Of a stretch of 37,048 nucleotides of DNA, positions 8,177 through 16,283 are shown in pieces (position 1 is the stretch's first letter; every line of letters begins with the position of its first letter). Below the pieces are notes generated by a model. That model searched no databases. It was not told the origin of the DNA and was given only the letters and a program-made list of their open reading frames with translations. This DNA comes from Prevotellaceae bacterium (GTDB taxonomy: Bacteria; Bacteroidota; Bacteroidia; Bacteroidales; Bacteroidaceae): positions 1 to 37,048 of the forward strand of contig JAISIN010000124.1 in NCBI GenBank assembly GCA_031262085.1, written 5' to 3'. Position numbers and translations under genes: made by a program.

Positions 8177-9373
8177 ATGAACACCTTCCGCTCCATAGAC
8201 GAACTCATCAAAAGCCTCGACCGCGAGAAAGAGTTGCTGAAAGAGATGTTTGCCAAACGGAAAAGCCTTTCGTTCAGATACGACTATGCGCTGGAGATGA
8301 CGGACTACAAAGAGGAGCGCATCCGCTACTTGATTGACTACGGCGTGATTCGCGACACGGGCGACTTCTTGGAGATGGAGGACATCTACCTGCGGTTCTT
8401 CGAAGAGGTGCTCGAGGTGAACGAGGAGATCAACGTTTCGTCGGTGCGGGAACATCTGACGCGCTTGAATGAGAACATTGATTATTACCTCAAAGAGACC
8501 AACGAACATCGCAAGTACAACTATCAGCGGGAGGTGCGGCGCATCTTGAAGAACATCGCCCTGACCACCGTTCGCAATGTGCTCGACTTGAAGCGCAACA
8601 TGGACAACACCTACAAAAACGAGCCTAACTACCCCATCAAAAAGAGCAAGCTACAGCGGATGGACGAGAAACGACTCAACATTACCCGCTTGATTACGGA
8701 GTGCGAAAAGCTGATAGAGAGCGGACAACCCGTCTTTTTCCGTGTGGCGATGGATGTGCAGATGCGAAACGTGGTGAGCGATGTGAAGCTGCAACTGAAC
8801 GATGCCTCGCACAACCTGATCGAGATACAGCGCCAGATCATTGACTACCTCAACCAGATAGCTTATCAGAATCGCATCTTGGAGAAGGTAAAGAAGCTGA
8901 AGTACCTGAAAGACCAGTTTCTGCTTCGCGAGCATACCACGATTCGCCAAGTGCTCAACGACCGAAATCCGGTGTGGATGGAGGCATCGCCGCGCTATCC
9001 CATCAAGCTCTCCATCGACAACCTGCGCACCGCAGACGATGCCTTCGCACTGATCCGCAAGTTGGCAAAGCAGCACCGACCCGGCATGAAGGGCACGCGC
9101 CAAGTAGCCGAACCCATTGCCGGAGAGTTTCTCGATGTCGCCTCCCAACCGCTGGATGTGGTCAATCTGCAAGAGCTGTACAATGTGTTTGTCGCCTCCA
9201 ACACCCACCTCTTCTACTTTGTGATGAACTACCGCTACCGCAAAGAGGTGACGCGAAACGACAAACTGATCTTCTTCTGCCAACTCGCATCCCAGTATGC
9301 CGACGAACTGCGTATCACCGACCGCTACGAGACCTCCGGCGAGGTGGAATATCCACTGATTTATACATCCTAA
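8177..9373 (+). CDS. jetA: Wadjet defence protein JetA (MukF/kleisin-like)
   Basis: A 398-residue protein that is first in a four-gene block whose third and fourth members are clearly JetC and JetD. By position, size and helical character it is the kleisin subunit (JetA, MksF/MukF-like), which bridges the heads of the SMC-like JetC and binds JetB. The N-terminal part (about 25-75) looks like a winged helix that distinguishes two branches (RIRYLIDYGVIRDTGDFLEMEDIYLRFFEEVLEV). It is followed by a long helical section (75-260) and a C-terminal domain that again looks winged-helix-like. No enzymatic motif is visible. It starts with an ATG 31 bases after the acyltransferase and is followed 12 bases on by jetB. 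Assignment rests mainly on gene order; a profile search against JetA/MukF families would settle it. Confidence 0.85.
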   Translation: MNTFRSIDELIKSLDREKELLKEMFAKRKSLSFRYDYALEMTDYKEERIRYLIDYGVIRDTGDFLEMEDIYLRFFEEVLEVNEEINVSSVREHLTRLNENIDYYLKETNEHRKYNYQREVRRILKNIALTTVRNVLDLKRNMDNTYKNEPNYPIKKSKLQRMDEKRLNITRLITECEKLIESGQPVFFRVAMDVQMRNVVSDVKLQLNDASHNLIEIQRQIIDYLNQIAYQNRILEKVKKLKYLKDQFLLREHTTIRQVLNDRNPVWMEASPRYPIKLSIDNLRTADDAFALIRKLAKQHRPGMKGTRQVAEPIAGEFLDVASQPLDVVNLQELYNVFVASNTHLFYFVMNYRYRKEVTRNDKLIFFCQLASQYADELRITDRYETSGEVEYPLIYTS

Positions 9374-9385
9374 CAACTTGTCAAC

Positions 9386-9937
9386 ATGCGATATACCGAA
9401 GAGATCTTTAACATCATGAGTCGGGGAGGCTTTATCTCCTCGAACGCCATCTCCACCCAAGTGCAACGCTACTTCGATGCCATCGAAGAGGAGCGCGAAG
9501 CCTACGCGGAATACTACAAAGGCATCGGCTTTTTGCTCGAGGCAGGCGACGGATTTTTCTACTTCGCACGCAAAGAAGCCAAGGTCGACTTGGAACGAAA
9601 GCTGGAAGCCGCCATGAAATGGATCGACTATATGAGCTTCCTCAAGACCTACAACACCACCTTTGCACCGGGTTTCCTCTTCCGCGCTGCCGACATAGAG
9701 ATGCAAATCGGTCGCGACATGGAGCTGAAAGAGAAAGCCGCCAAACTCTTTTCGGACAAGAAGAAGTACGACGAGGTGGCTGCCAAGCTGATCAAAGAGT
9801 TGGAGAGCATCGGCTTCATTGAGAGAGAAAACGAACTGGACGGCACCTACAAAGTGCTCAACTCCTTTCATTATATGGAGGAACTGATAGATTGTATCAC
9901 CATCGACGAGGATATGCAAAATGAGATACCTGAATAA
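9386..9937 (+). CDS. jetB: Wadjet defence protein JetB (MukE-like)
   Basis: A 183-residue acidic, helical protein in the position and size range of JetB/MksE/MukE, the winged-helix partner that binds the kleisin. It starts with MRYTEEIFNIMSRGGFISSNA and contains a recognition-like segment GIGFLLEAGDGFFYFARKE (about 47-65), then a second helical half ending in KELESIGFIERENELDGTYKVLNSFHYMEEL. No catalytic residues are seen. Its last 17 bases overlap the start of jetC in another frame, which is strong evidence for translational coupling and for stoichiometric expression of the condensin-like complex. Confidence 0.85.
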   Translation: MRYTEEIFNIMSRGGFISSNAISTQVQRYFDAIEEEREAYAEYYKGIGFLLEAGDGFFYFARKEAKVDLERKLEAAMKWIDYMSFLKTYNTTFAPGFLFRAADIEMQIGRDMELKEKAAKLFSDKKKYDEVAAKLIKELESIGFIERENELDGTYKVLNSFHYMEELIDCITIDEDMQNEIPE

Positions 9938-12900
9938 AATCATCTTTATCAACAGCGCACACATACCTTATGCCGAGGTCAAGCTCGACGGAAACGTACA
10001 CTTCATCGGCACGCAAGGCGTAGGCAAGAGCACGGTGCTGCGGGCACTGCTCTTTTTCTATAATGCCGAAAAAACGAAGTTGGGCATACCGACCGAGAAG
10101 AAAGGCTTCGATAACTACTACTTTCCTTATGTCAATTCCTACATAGTCTATGAGGTGATGCGCGAGCATGGCGCCTACTGCGTGGTAGCTGCCAAGTCGC
10201 AAGGCAGGACATTCTTTCGATTTGTCGATACGCCGTTTTGCCGCAACTGGTTCGTCGACGAGAAAGGAGAAGCCTACTCGGAGTTCGGACGCATTCGCGA
10301 ACATATCGGCAATAAAGTCTCTATCTCCAACCAAGTCACCTCTTACGAACAGTATCGCGACATCATCTTCGGCAACAACCGTCGCCCCGAACTGGTAGCG
10401 TTTCGCAAATATGCATTGGTCGAGAGCAGCAAGTATCAAAACATCCCGCGCACCATTCAGAACGTATTCCTCAACTCCAAGCTGGAAGCCGACTTTATCA
10501 AAGATACCATCATCCGCTCGATGAACGACGAAGAGGCAGCCGTCGACCTCAGCTACTACCGCGGACAGATCGGAGATTTCGAACAGGAGTATAAAGATGT
10601 GATGAAGTGGTTCGAGACAAACAAACAAGGTGAGGTGATTGTACGCAAACAGGCAGAGAAGGTCATGACCGCCTATCGGAACTTATTATATCAGCAGCAA
10701 CAAATCAAAAACCAATATGCCGAGCTGAACTATGCCGAGAGAGAGGCGCTACACGCCATCCCGCAAGTGAAAGAGGAGATCGCAAAGGAGGTTACCGAAC
10801 AGGAACGCTTCAAGCGCTTGGCGGGCGAAGAGGAGGAGAAATATAACAAAGAGCGGGACAAGCTCAAGGAGGAGCAAGCCGTCGTGGAGAATAACTTGAA
10901 GAGATGTCGCGACAAGCAGACCCACTACGAGCAAATCCGCATCAACGAGATTATCAGCCGCGTAGCCCGCGAGGAGGATTGGTTGCGCGAACAAAAACAG
11001 GTGAGCGCGCTGCGAACCGAGGTGACGCAAGCCTATCAAGATGTGATAGGCAAGTATCAACTGCTGGCGAGTAGCTTGGAGACCGATTACCGAACAGCCA
11101 AGAATCAATCCGACGCCCGCATCATGGAGTGGAAAGAGGGCGCAACCAAGCAGCAACGCGAATGGATGCAACAGTTGCACGCGGAAGAAGAGCGCATCCG
11201 AACGGCACAGGATGAGGCGCTGCAAGCCGTGGGAAGTCGCCTGACGCAACTGCGGGACGAGCAGGCGCAACACAACTTGAAGTGGCAACGCATCTCTTTT
11301 GAGCATCCCCACGAGAAAGAGATCAAAGATCTCAAACAGCTCATCGACGAACTGCAAGCACGCGACAAAGAGCTGACACACCACATTCGCGAAGAGAAAA
11401 CGGAGATGAACCGCCTGCGCGAAGCGTGTGCATGGCAGCGCAAAGAGACGGAGCGCGACTACGAGAAGCAGTCGGATGCCGTTAACCTCCGCAAAACAGC
11501 GCTCGAGAATCAGATAAAGGTGCTGGACGAGTTGATGGCTAAGCGCAAAGGCTCGTTCATAGCATGGCTCGAACAGCACAAACCCGACTGGCAATCGACC
11601 ATCGGCAAGGTGGCAGACGAGGAGCAGGTGCTGTACAACAACAGCCTGCTGCCGCGACTGCAATCGGGCGACAACACTTTCTTTGGCGTGGCGATCAATC
11701 CGGCTGCCATCGACCGCACCATCCGCACCCCCGAAGAGATGCGCCGGGAGCGGGAAGCGCTGCAAACGGAACTGCAAGCCTGCACCGACGAACTGAAACG
11801 CCTCAAACAAGCGGAGCAGACCACCATCGAAAACCTTGAGAAGCAATATGCAAAGCAGGTTCGCACCCATGCCGACGCCATGCACTTGCAGGAAGCCGAA
11901 CGCACGTTGCTACCCGTCAAACGGAAGAATGCGGAAGCCGACTTGGTGTCGTGGAGGAACAAGGAGGCTGAATGGAAACGTGCGCAAACCGACCTCATCC
12001 AACGAGCACAGGAGGAGACAGCACACAAACAAATTCTTGCCGAAACGGACAAGAAGCATTTGCTGGCAGAACGGGAGCGACTGCTGAAAGCCTGCCGAAA
12101 GGTGTTCAAAGATAAGCAAACCGCCCTCCAGAAGGAGGAAGAGCTGTTTGTCGACGAGATACAACAGCAACAGGCTGCCTTGCGCAAGCAGACTGACGAA
12201 CGGAAACGCGAGCTGGAGCAGGCACAAGCCAACGAGCTGGCAGGCAAAGGAGCCGACACTGCCACCATCAACCGATATGACAACCGGCTCACAGAGATAG
12301 CCGCAGAGCTGGCATACATCAAGGAGCAACTGCCCAACGTAACCCTTTACAACCGCGACCGAGAGGAGTATTTCGCACACGAACAGGAGTGGCGGAACCG
12401 ACGGAAAGAGCTGGAAATCAAGCTGGCTGCGCTCGGCGACCGCTACGCGCTGCGGAAAGAGCGGTTGAATATACAGCAAAAAGAGGTGGCAGAGAAACTC
12501 CAACGAAACCGAACGGCGCTGACCGACTTGGAGAAGGGGTTGACGGATGTGGAGGAGTTCAGAATGAGCGCACTGTTCGATGCGGACAAACTCGCCGAAG
12601 TAGGCGAACAAGAGACGCGCAAGGGCTGCATCGCGCTCGTCAATGAGTTGAAACAGTCGATCTACACCATCAGAGAGAGCAGCGACGACTTTAAGAGAGC
12701 CGTGCTGCAATTCAAAGGAAACTTCTCGGAGAAGAACACGTTCCACTTCCGTACCGAACTGCGCGAAGAGCATGACTTCTTCGACTTCGCCTCCAACCTG
12801 TGTGAGTTTGTCGACAACGATAAAATCAGTGAGTATCAGCGACAAATCAGCGAACGATATACCGCGATTATTCAACGCATCTCGAAAGAAGTGGGCGACC

Positions 12901-13592
12901 TGACGCGCAACGAAAGTGAGATACAACGCACCATCAACGCCATCAATAACGACTTCGTGGAACGCAACTTTGCCGGTGTCATCAAAGAAATCAGCTTGCG
13001 CGCGCAGCCGGGCAGCGACAAACTGATGCAGTTACTGCTGGAGATAAAGCATTTCAACGACGAGAATATGTATAACATGGGCGTCGCCGACCTCTTCTCG
13101 CAAGCCTCCCGCGAGAATGTCAACAAGACAGCCGTCCGCTATCTGCACACACTGAGCAAGCGCCTGACCGATGAACCCGGGCGTAAGCTGCTGGCGCTGA
13201 CCGATACATTCAAACTGGAGTTTCGCGTCATAGAAAACGACAACGACACCGGATGGGTGGAGAAGATCTCCAATGTCGGCTCTGATGGCACCGACGTGCT
13301 GGTCAAAGCGATGGTCAACATCATGCTCATCAATGTCTTTAAAGAGGGGGCATCGCGCAAGTTCAGCGATTTCAAACTCCACTGCATGATGGACGAAATA
13401 GGCAAACTGCATCCCAACAACGTAAAAGGGATTCTCGAATTTGCCAATGCGCGGAATATCTTACTGGTAAACAGCTCGCCCACCACCTACAATGTGGAGA
13501 GCTATCGCTACACCTACCTGCTGACGAAAGACGGACACGCACACACGCAAGTGATTCCGCTGCTGACAAACAATCAAAACAATAGGGAATAA
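9921..13592 (+). CDS. jetC: Wadjet SMC-like ATPase JetC (MukB/MksB-like)
   Basis: The 1223-residue motor of the system, an SMC-family ATPase that extrudes plasmid DNA loops. The N-terminal head holds the Walker A motif GTQGVGKST (residues 30-38). Long coiled coils run from about 230 to 545 and 605 to 960, rich in Glu, Gln, Arg and Lys, and flank a globular hinge-like section at about 545-600. The C-terminal head has the signature-like loop NVGSDGTD (1118-1125) and Walker B MMDE with D1158 and catalytic E1159, followed by an NSSP switch-like strand (about 1180). All ATPase elements are intact, so the protein is expected to be active. RecN, SbcC or MukB proper are alternatives for the family, but the four-gene context fits Wadjet best. 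Confidence 0.93.
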   Translation: MRYLNKIIFINSAHIPYAEVKLDGNVHFIGTQGVGKSTVLRALLFFYNAEKTKLGIPTEKKGFDNYYFPYVNSYIVYEVMREHGAYCVVAAKSQGRTFFRFVDTPFCRNWFVDEKGEAYSEFGRIREHIGNKVSISNQVTSYEQYRDIIFGNNRRPELVAFRKYALVESSKYQNIPRTIQNVFLNSKLEADFIKDTIIRSMNDEEAAVDLSYYRGQIGDFEQEYKDVMKWFETNKQGEVIVRKQAEKVMTAYRNLLYQQQQIKNQYAELNYAEREALHAIPQVKEEIAKEVTEQERFKRLAGEEEEKYNKERDKLKEEQAVVENNLKRCRDKQTHYEQIRINEIISRVAREEDWLREQKQVSALRTEVTQAYQDVIGKYQLLASSLETDYRTAKNQSDARIMEWKEGATKQQREWMQQLHAEEERIRTAQDEALQAVGSRLTQLRDEQAQHNLKWQRISFEHPHEKEIKDLKQLIDELQARDKELTHHIREEKTEMNRLREACAWQRKETERDYEKQSDAVNLRKTALENQIKVLDELMAKRKGSFIAWLEQHKPDWQSTIGKVADEEQVLYNNSLLPRLQSGDNTFFGVAINPAAIDRTIRTPEEMRREREALQTELQACTDELKRLKQAEQTTIENLEKQYAKQVRTHADAMHLQEAERTLLPVKRKNAEADLVSWRNKEAEWKRAQTDLIQRAQEETAHKQILAETDKKHLLAERERLLKACRKVFKDKQTALQKEEELFVDEIQQQQAALRKQTDERKRELEQAQANELAGKGADTATINRYDNRLTEIAAELAYIKEQLPNVTLYNRDREEYFAHEQEWRNRRKELEIKLAALGDRYALRKERLNIQQKEVAEKLQRNRTALTDLEKGLTDVEEFRMSALFDADKLAEVGEQETRKGCIALVNELKQSIYTIRESSDDFKRAVLQFKGNFSEKNTFHFRTELREEHDFFDFASNLCEFVDNDKISEYQRQISERYTAIIQRISKEVGDLTRNESEIQRTINAINNDFVERNFAGVIKEISLRAQPGSDKLMQLLLEIKHFNDENMYNMGVADLFSQASRENVNKTAVRYLHTLSKRLTDEPGRKLLALTDTFKLEFRVIENDNDTGWVEKISNVGSDGTDVLVKAMVNIMLINVFKEGASRKFSDFKLHCMMDEIGKLHPNNVKGILEFANARNILLVNSSPTTYNVESYRYTYLLTKDGHAHTQVIPLLTNNQNNRE

Positions 13593-13612
13593 CGTTAGAA
13601 AGCATAAACGTG

Positions 13613-14497
13613 ATGAAACAGCCACTCACATTGGCAAAAGCCCGCAAAGTACTGAAACTGATCAACGGTGAATCTATCACCGAAAGGCAACTGGGACATG
13701 ATTTGACCAATGACTTGATAAAGGAGGGCATCGCCGTCAGTCGCTCTTATGGTAGCATTGTCCGCCTCACGTTGGTCGCTCCGAACGCATTAAACGTGTT
13801 CCTCTCGCAGCACTACGATGTCCAGATTCCCCTCGAAGAGTGGATAGCCGTCAAAGAGTGCGATTCGCCGTTGTCTCGCGCAGATTACGTGGATGCGGTG
13901 GGAGACTCCAAGTTCAAACGGGTTCGCTCGTTCACCGGTTTTCCGATAAACTGTGTCGAACCGGTTGAAATCTCTCTCCAAGACCAATCCGTGACGCTCA
14001 CCCCCATGCCCGGCGCTTCCTTTTTTATCGAAGATTATACCCGCTTCCGCATCCCTGTCGATGCCTTGGTGGTGGGAATCGAGAACGGAGAAAACTTTCA
14101 GCGGTTGCGTGAGCAACGCTATCTGTTCCCGCGCGACTGTCCGGTTGTTTTTGTCTCCCGCTACCCACAGTCGAACGATTTACGTACGTGGCTGCAACAA
14201 ATACCCAACCGCTATCTCCATTTCGGCGACTTTGATTTGGCAGGCATCTCCATCTATCTCACCGAATTTTACGCCTCGCTAAGCAACCGAGCCGAGTTCT
14301 TCATTCCCGCAGACATCGAAGCACGTATCCGCGACAAAGGCAATCGGAGCCTATACCAAAACCAATATCTGCGCTATGAAAAGATGGATGTAGCCGACGA
14401 ACGCGTAAAGCCACTGGTAGAGATGATTCACCGCTACCGGCGCGGCTATGAGCAGGAGGGATATATACACGAACTTGCAAACGATTGTTGCTTATGA
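13613..14497 (+). CDS. jetD: Wadjet nuclease JetD (topoisomerase VI-like Toprim), compact form
   Basis: The DNA-cleaving subunit. It has the Toprim features of the TopoVI-A/Spo11-related DUF2220-type domain: an acidic residue in GIENGENF (E157 counted from this ATG) and the DxD pair in HFGDFDLAG (D206, D208). The region before it (1-140) is probably the DNA- or arm-binding part and contains a winged-helix-like segment near the N-terminus. At 294 residues it is shorter than characterised JetD proteins, which are about 380-400 residues, with the shortening mostly N-terminal. The catalytic residues are all present. The gene begins 20 bases after jetC; a GTG three bases upstream is an alternative start of no consequence. 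The next gene has its own promoter, so the operon ends here. Confidence 0.88.
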   Translation: MKQPLTLAKARKVLKLINGESITERQLGHDLTNDLIKEGIAVSRSYGSIVRLTLVAPNALNVFLSQHYDVQIPLEEWIAVKECDSPLSRADYVDAVGDSKFKRVRSFTGFPINCVEPVEISLQDQSVTLTPMPGASFFIEDYTRFRIPVDALVVGIENGENFQRLREQRYLFPRDCPVVFVSRYPQSNDLRTWLQQIPNRYLHFGDFDLAGISIYLTEFYASLSNRAEFFIPADIEARIRDKGNRSLYQNQYLRYEKMDVADERVKPLVEMIHRYRRGYEQEGYIHELANDCCL

Positions 14498-14542
14498 ATA
14501 TTATTTTCAATTAAAAAGAATTCTCCTTCAAATATAAATATG

Positions 14543-14550
14543 TACTTTTG
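14543..14550 (+). promoter_or_regulatory. Putative -7 promoter element (TACTTTTG) for the glycogen genes
   Basis: A perfect TAnnTTTG element 45 bases before the start of the glycogen synthase gene and just after the end of the Wadjet operon. The expected TTTG at -33 is not clear. It would make glycogen synthase and phosphorylase a separate transcript from jetABCD. Confidence 0.5.
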
Positions 14551-14595
14551 CGACCGTTTATAAACAATAAGGTAAAAGCAATAGGATAATATACT

Positions 14596-16263
14596 ATGGT
14601 ATCTGACAGAATCTCCCCCGATTATATTTTTGAAGCAAGTTGGGAAGTATGTAATAAGGTAGGAGGTATATATACAGTACTATCGACCCGTGCCAATACA
14701 CTTCAGGCAATGTTTCGTGACAGACTGTTCTTTATAGGTCCCGATTTTAAGAATAGACAGGAAACTCCTCTTTTTGAGGAATCAGACCATCTATATGCTG
14801 CATGGCGGGTTTATGCCGCCACTCACGACAATCTTGTCGTCAGAGTAGGGCGATGGAATATTCCCGGCGCTCCGATAGTGATCTTGGTAAACTTCCAGCC
14901 ATTCTACGCTCAGAAGAACGAGATATATACCAAGCTTTGGGAACTCTATCAGGTCGATTCTCTACATGCTTATGGCGATTACGACGAAGCATCCATGTTT
15001 GCTTATGCTGCCGGAAAAGTGGTGGAGAGCTTCTATCGCTACAACTTCGATGAGACCGACAAGGTGATATTTCAGGCACACGAGTGGATGACCGGATTGG
15101 CTGCTCTCTATCTGCAAACCAACGTGCCGCGCATTGCTACCATCTTTACCACCCACGCCACCTCTATCGGACGTTCCATCGCCGGCAACAATAAGCCGCT
15201 GTACGACTATCTGTTTGCTTACAACGGCGACCAGATGGCACAGGAACTCAATATGCAGTCAAAGCACTCTATCGAGAAGCAAACGGCACACCACGTAGAT
15301 TGCTTCACTACCGTGAGCGAGATTACCAATACAGAATGTAAGGAGTTACTCGATAAACCTGCCGACGTCATTCTGATGAACGGCTTCGAAAACGATTTTG
15401 TACCGCAAGACGCAGCCTATCCGGGCAAACGGAAGCGTGCACGCGCCCTCTTGCTGCATGTAGCCAACTGTCTGCTGGGCGTTTCGTTCGACGAAGAGGT
15501 GCTGATTGTCAGCACCAGCGGACGGTATGAGTTCAAGAACAAAGGCATCGACGTTTTCTTGGAATCACTCAACCGCCTGAATCGTAACCGCGACCTGCAA
15601 AAACCGGTACTGGCAGTGGTCTGTGTGCCGGGATGGGTAGGAGAACCGCGTGCCGATTTACAGGAACGGATGAAGAGCAAAGAGAAATATACCACGCCGC
15701 TGGAGGTGCCCTTCATCACACATTGGCTGCGCAACATGACCCACGACCAAGTGCTCGACATGATCAAGTATTTGGGCATGGCAAACAGCGCCAACGAGCG
15801 CGTAAAGGTGATCTTCGTGCCGTGCTATCTGGACGGCGCCGACGGCATCCTCAACAAGTCTTACTATGACATCTTGCCGGGCGAAGACCTGAGCGTATAC
15901 CCCTCCTATTACGAGCCGTGGGGGTACACGCCACTGGAAAGTATTGCCTTTCAGGTACCGACTATCACTACCGACCTTGCCGGATTCGGACGCTGGGTGC
16001 AAACGCTGCATCTGCACAACGGCATTGACGGCGGCGTGGAAGTGTTGCACCGGTCAGACTATAACTACTCCGAAGTGGCAGACGGCATCAAGGATACCAT
16101 TGCCGCCTTCTCCGCCAAAACACCGCAGGAGGTCAAAGAGATACGCAAGCGCGCCACACTCCTGGCAGAGCAAGCCTTATGGAAGCATTTTATTGAATAC
16201 TATTATGATGCCTACGACTTTGCACTCCGTCGTGCCGAGCGTAGACTCACAAAGCAAATATAA
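14596..16263 (+). CDS. Glycogen synthase, GT3 (eukaryote-like) type
   Basis: Extends alpha-1,4-glucan chains from a nucleotide-activated glucose in the cytoplasm. The 555 residues follow the GT3/Gsy pattern rather than the bacterial GlgA (GT5) pattern: FEASWEVCNKVGGIYTVL at 12-29 with the KVGG sugar-nucleotide loop, FQAHEWMTGLAALYL, TIFTTHATSIGRSIAG, TTVSEITNTE and the retaining GT-B motif EPWGYTPLE at 440-448. GT3-type synthases are common in Bacteroidales. The donor (UDP-glucose or ADP-glucose) cannot be told from the sequence. The gene is followed 20 bases later by an alpha-glucan phosphorylase, so synthesis and breakdown of storage glucan are co-encoded; no branching enzyme or pyrophosphorylase is in the window. 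Confidence 0.92.
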   Translation: MVSDRISPDYIFEASWEVCNKVGGIYTVLSTRANTLQAMFRDRLFFIGPDFKNRQETPLFEESDHLYAAWRVYAATHDNLVVRVGRWNIPGAPIVILVNFQPFYAQKNEIYTKLWELYQVDSLHAYGDYDEASMFAYAAGKVVESFYRYNFDETDKVIFQAHEWMTGLAALYLQTNVPRIATIFTTHATSIGRSIAGNNKPLYDYLFAYNGDQMAQELNMQSKHSIEKQTAHHVDCFTTVSEITNTECKELLDKPADVILMNGFENDFVPQDAAYPGKRKRARALLLHVANCLLGVSFDEEVLIVSTSGRYEFKNKGIDVFLESLNRLNRNRDLQKPVLAVVCVPGWVGEPRADLQERMKSKEKYTTPLEVPFITHWLRNMTHDQVLDMIKYLGMANSANERVKVIFVPCYLDGADGILNKSYYDILPGEDLSVYPSYYEPWGYTPLESIAFQVPTITTDLAGFGRWVQTLHLHNGIDGGVEVLHRSDYNYSEVADGIKDTIAAFSAKTPQEVKEIRKRATLLAEQALWKHFIEYYYDAYDFALRRAERRLTKQI

Positions 16264-16283
16264 ATTCTAAAAGAGTTTGAATT

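Noticed and set aside
8651..9964. Minus-strand open frame of 437 codons
   Set aside because: It lies opposite jetA and jetB and crosses their boundary; composition is that of a shadow frame.
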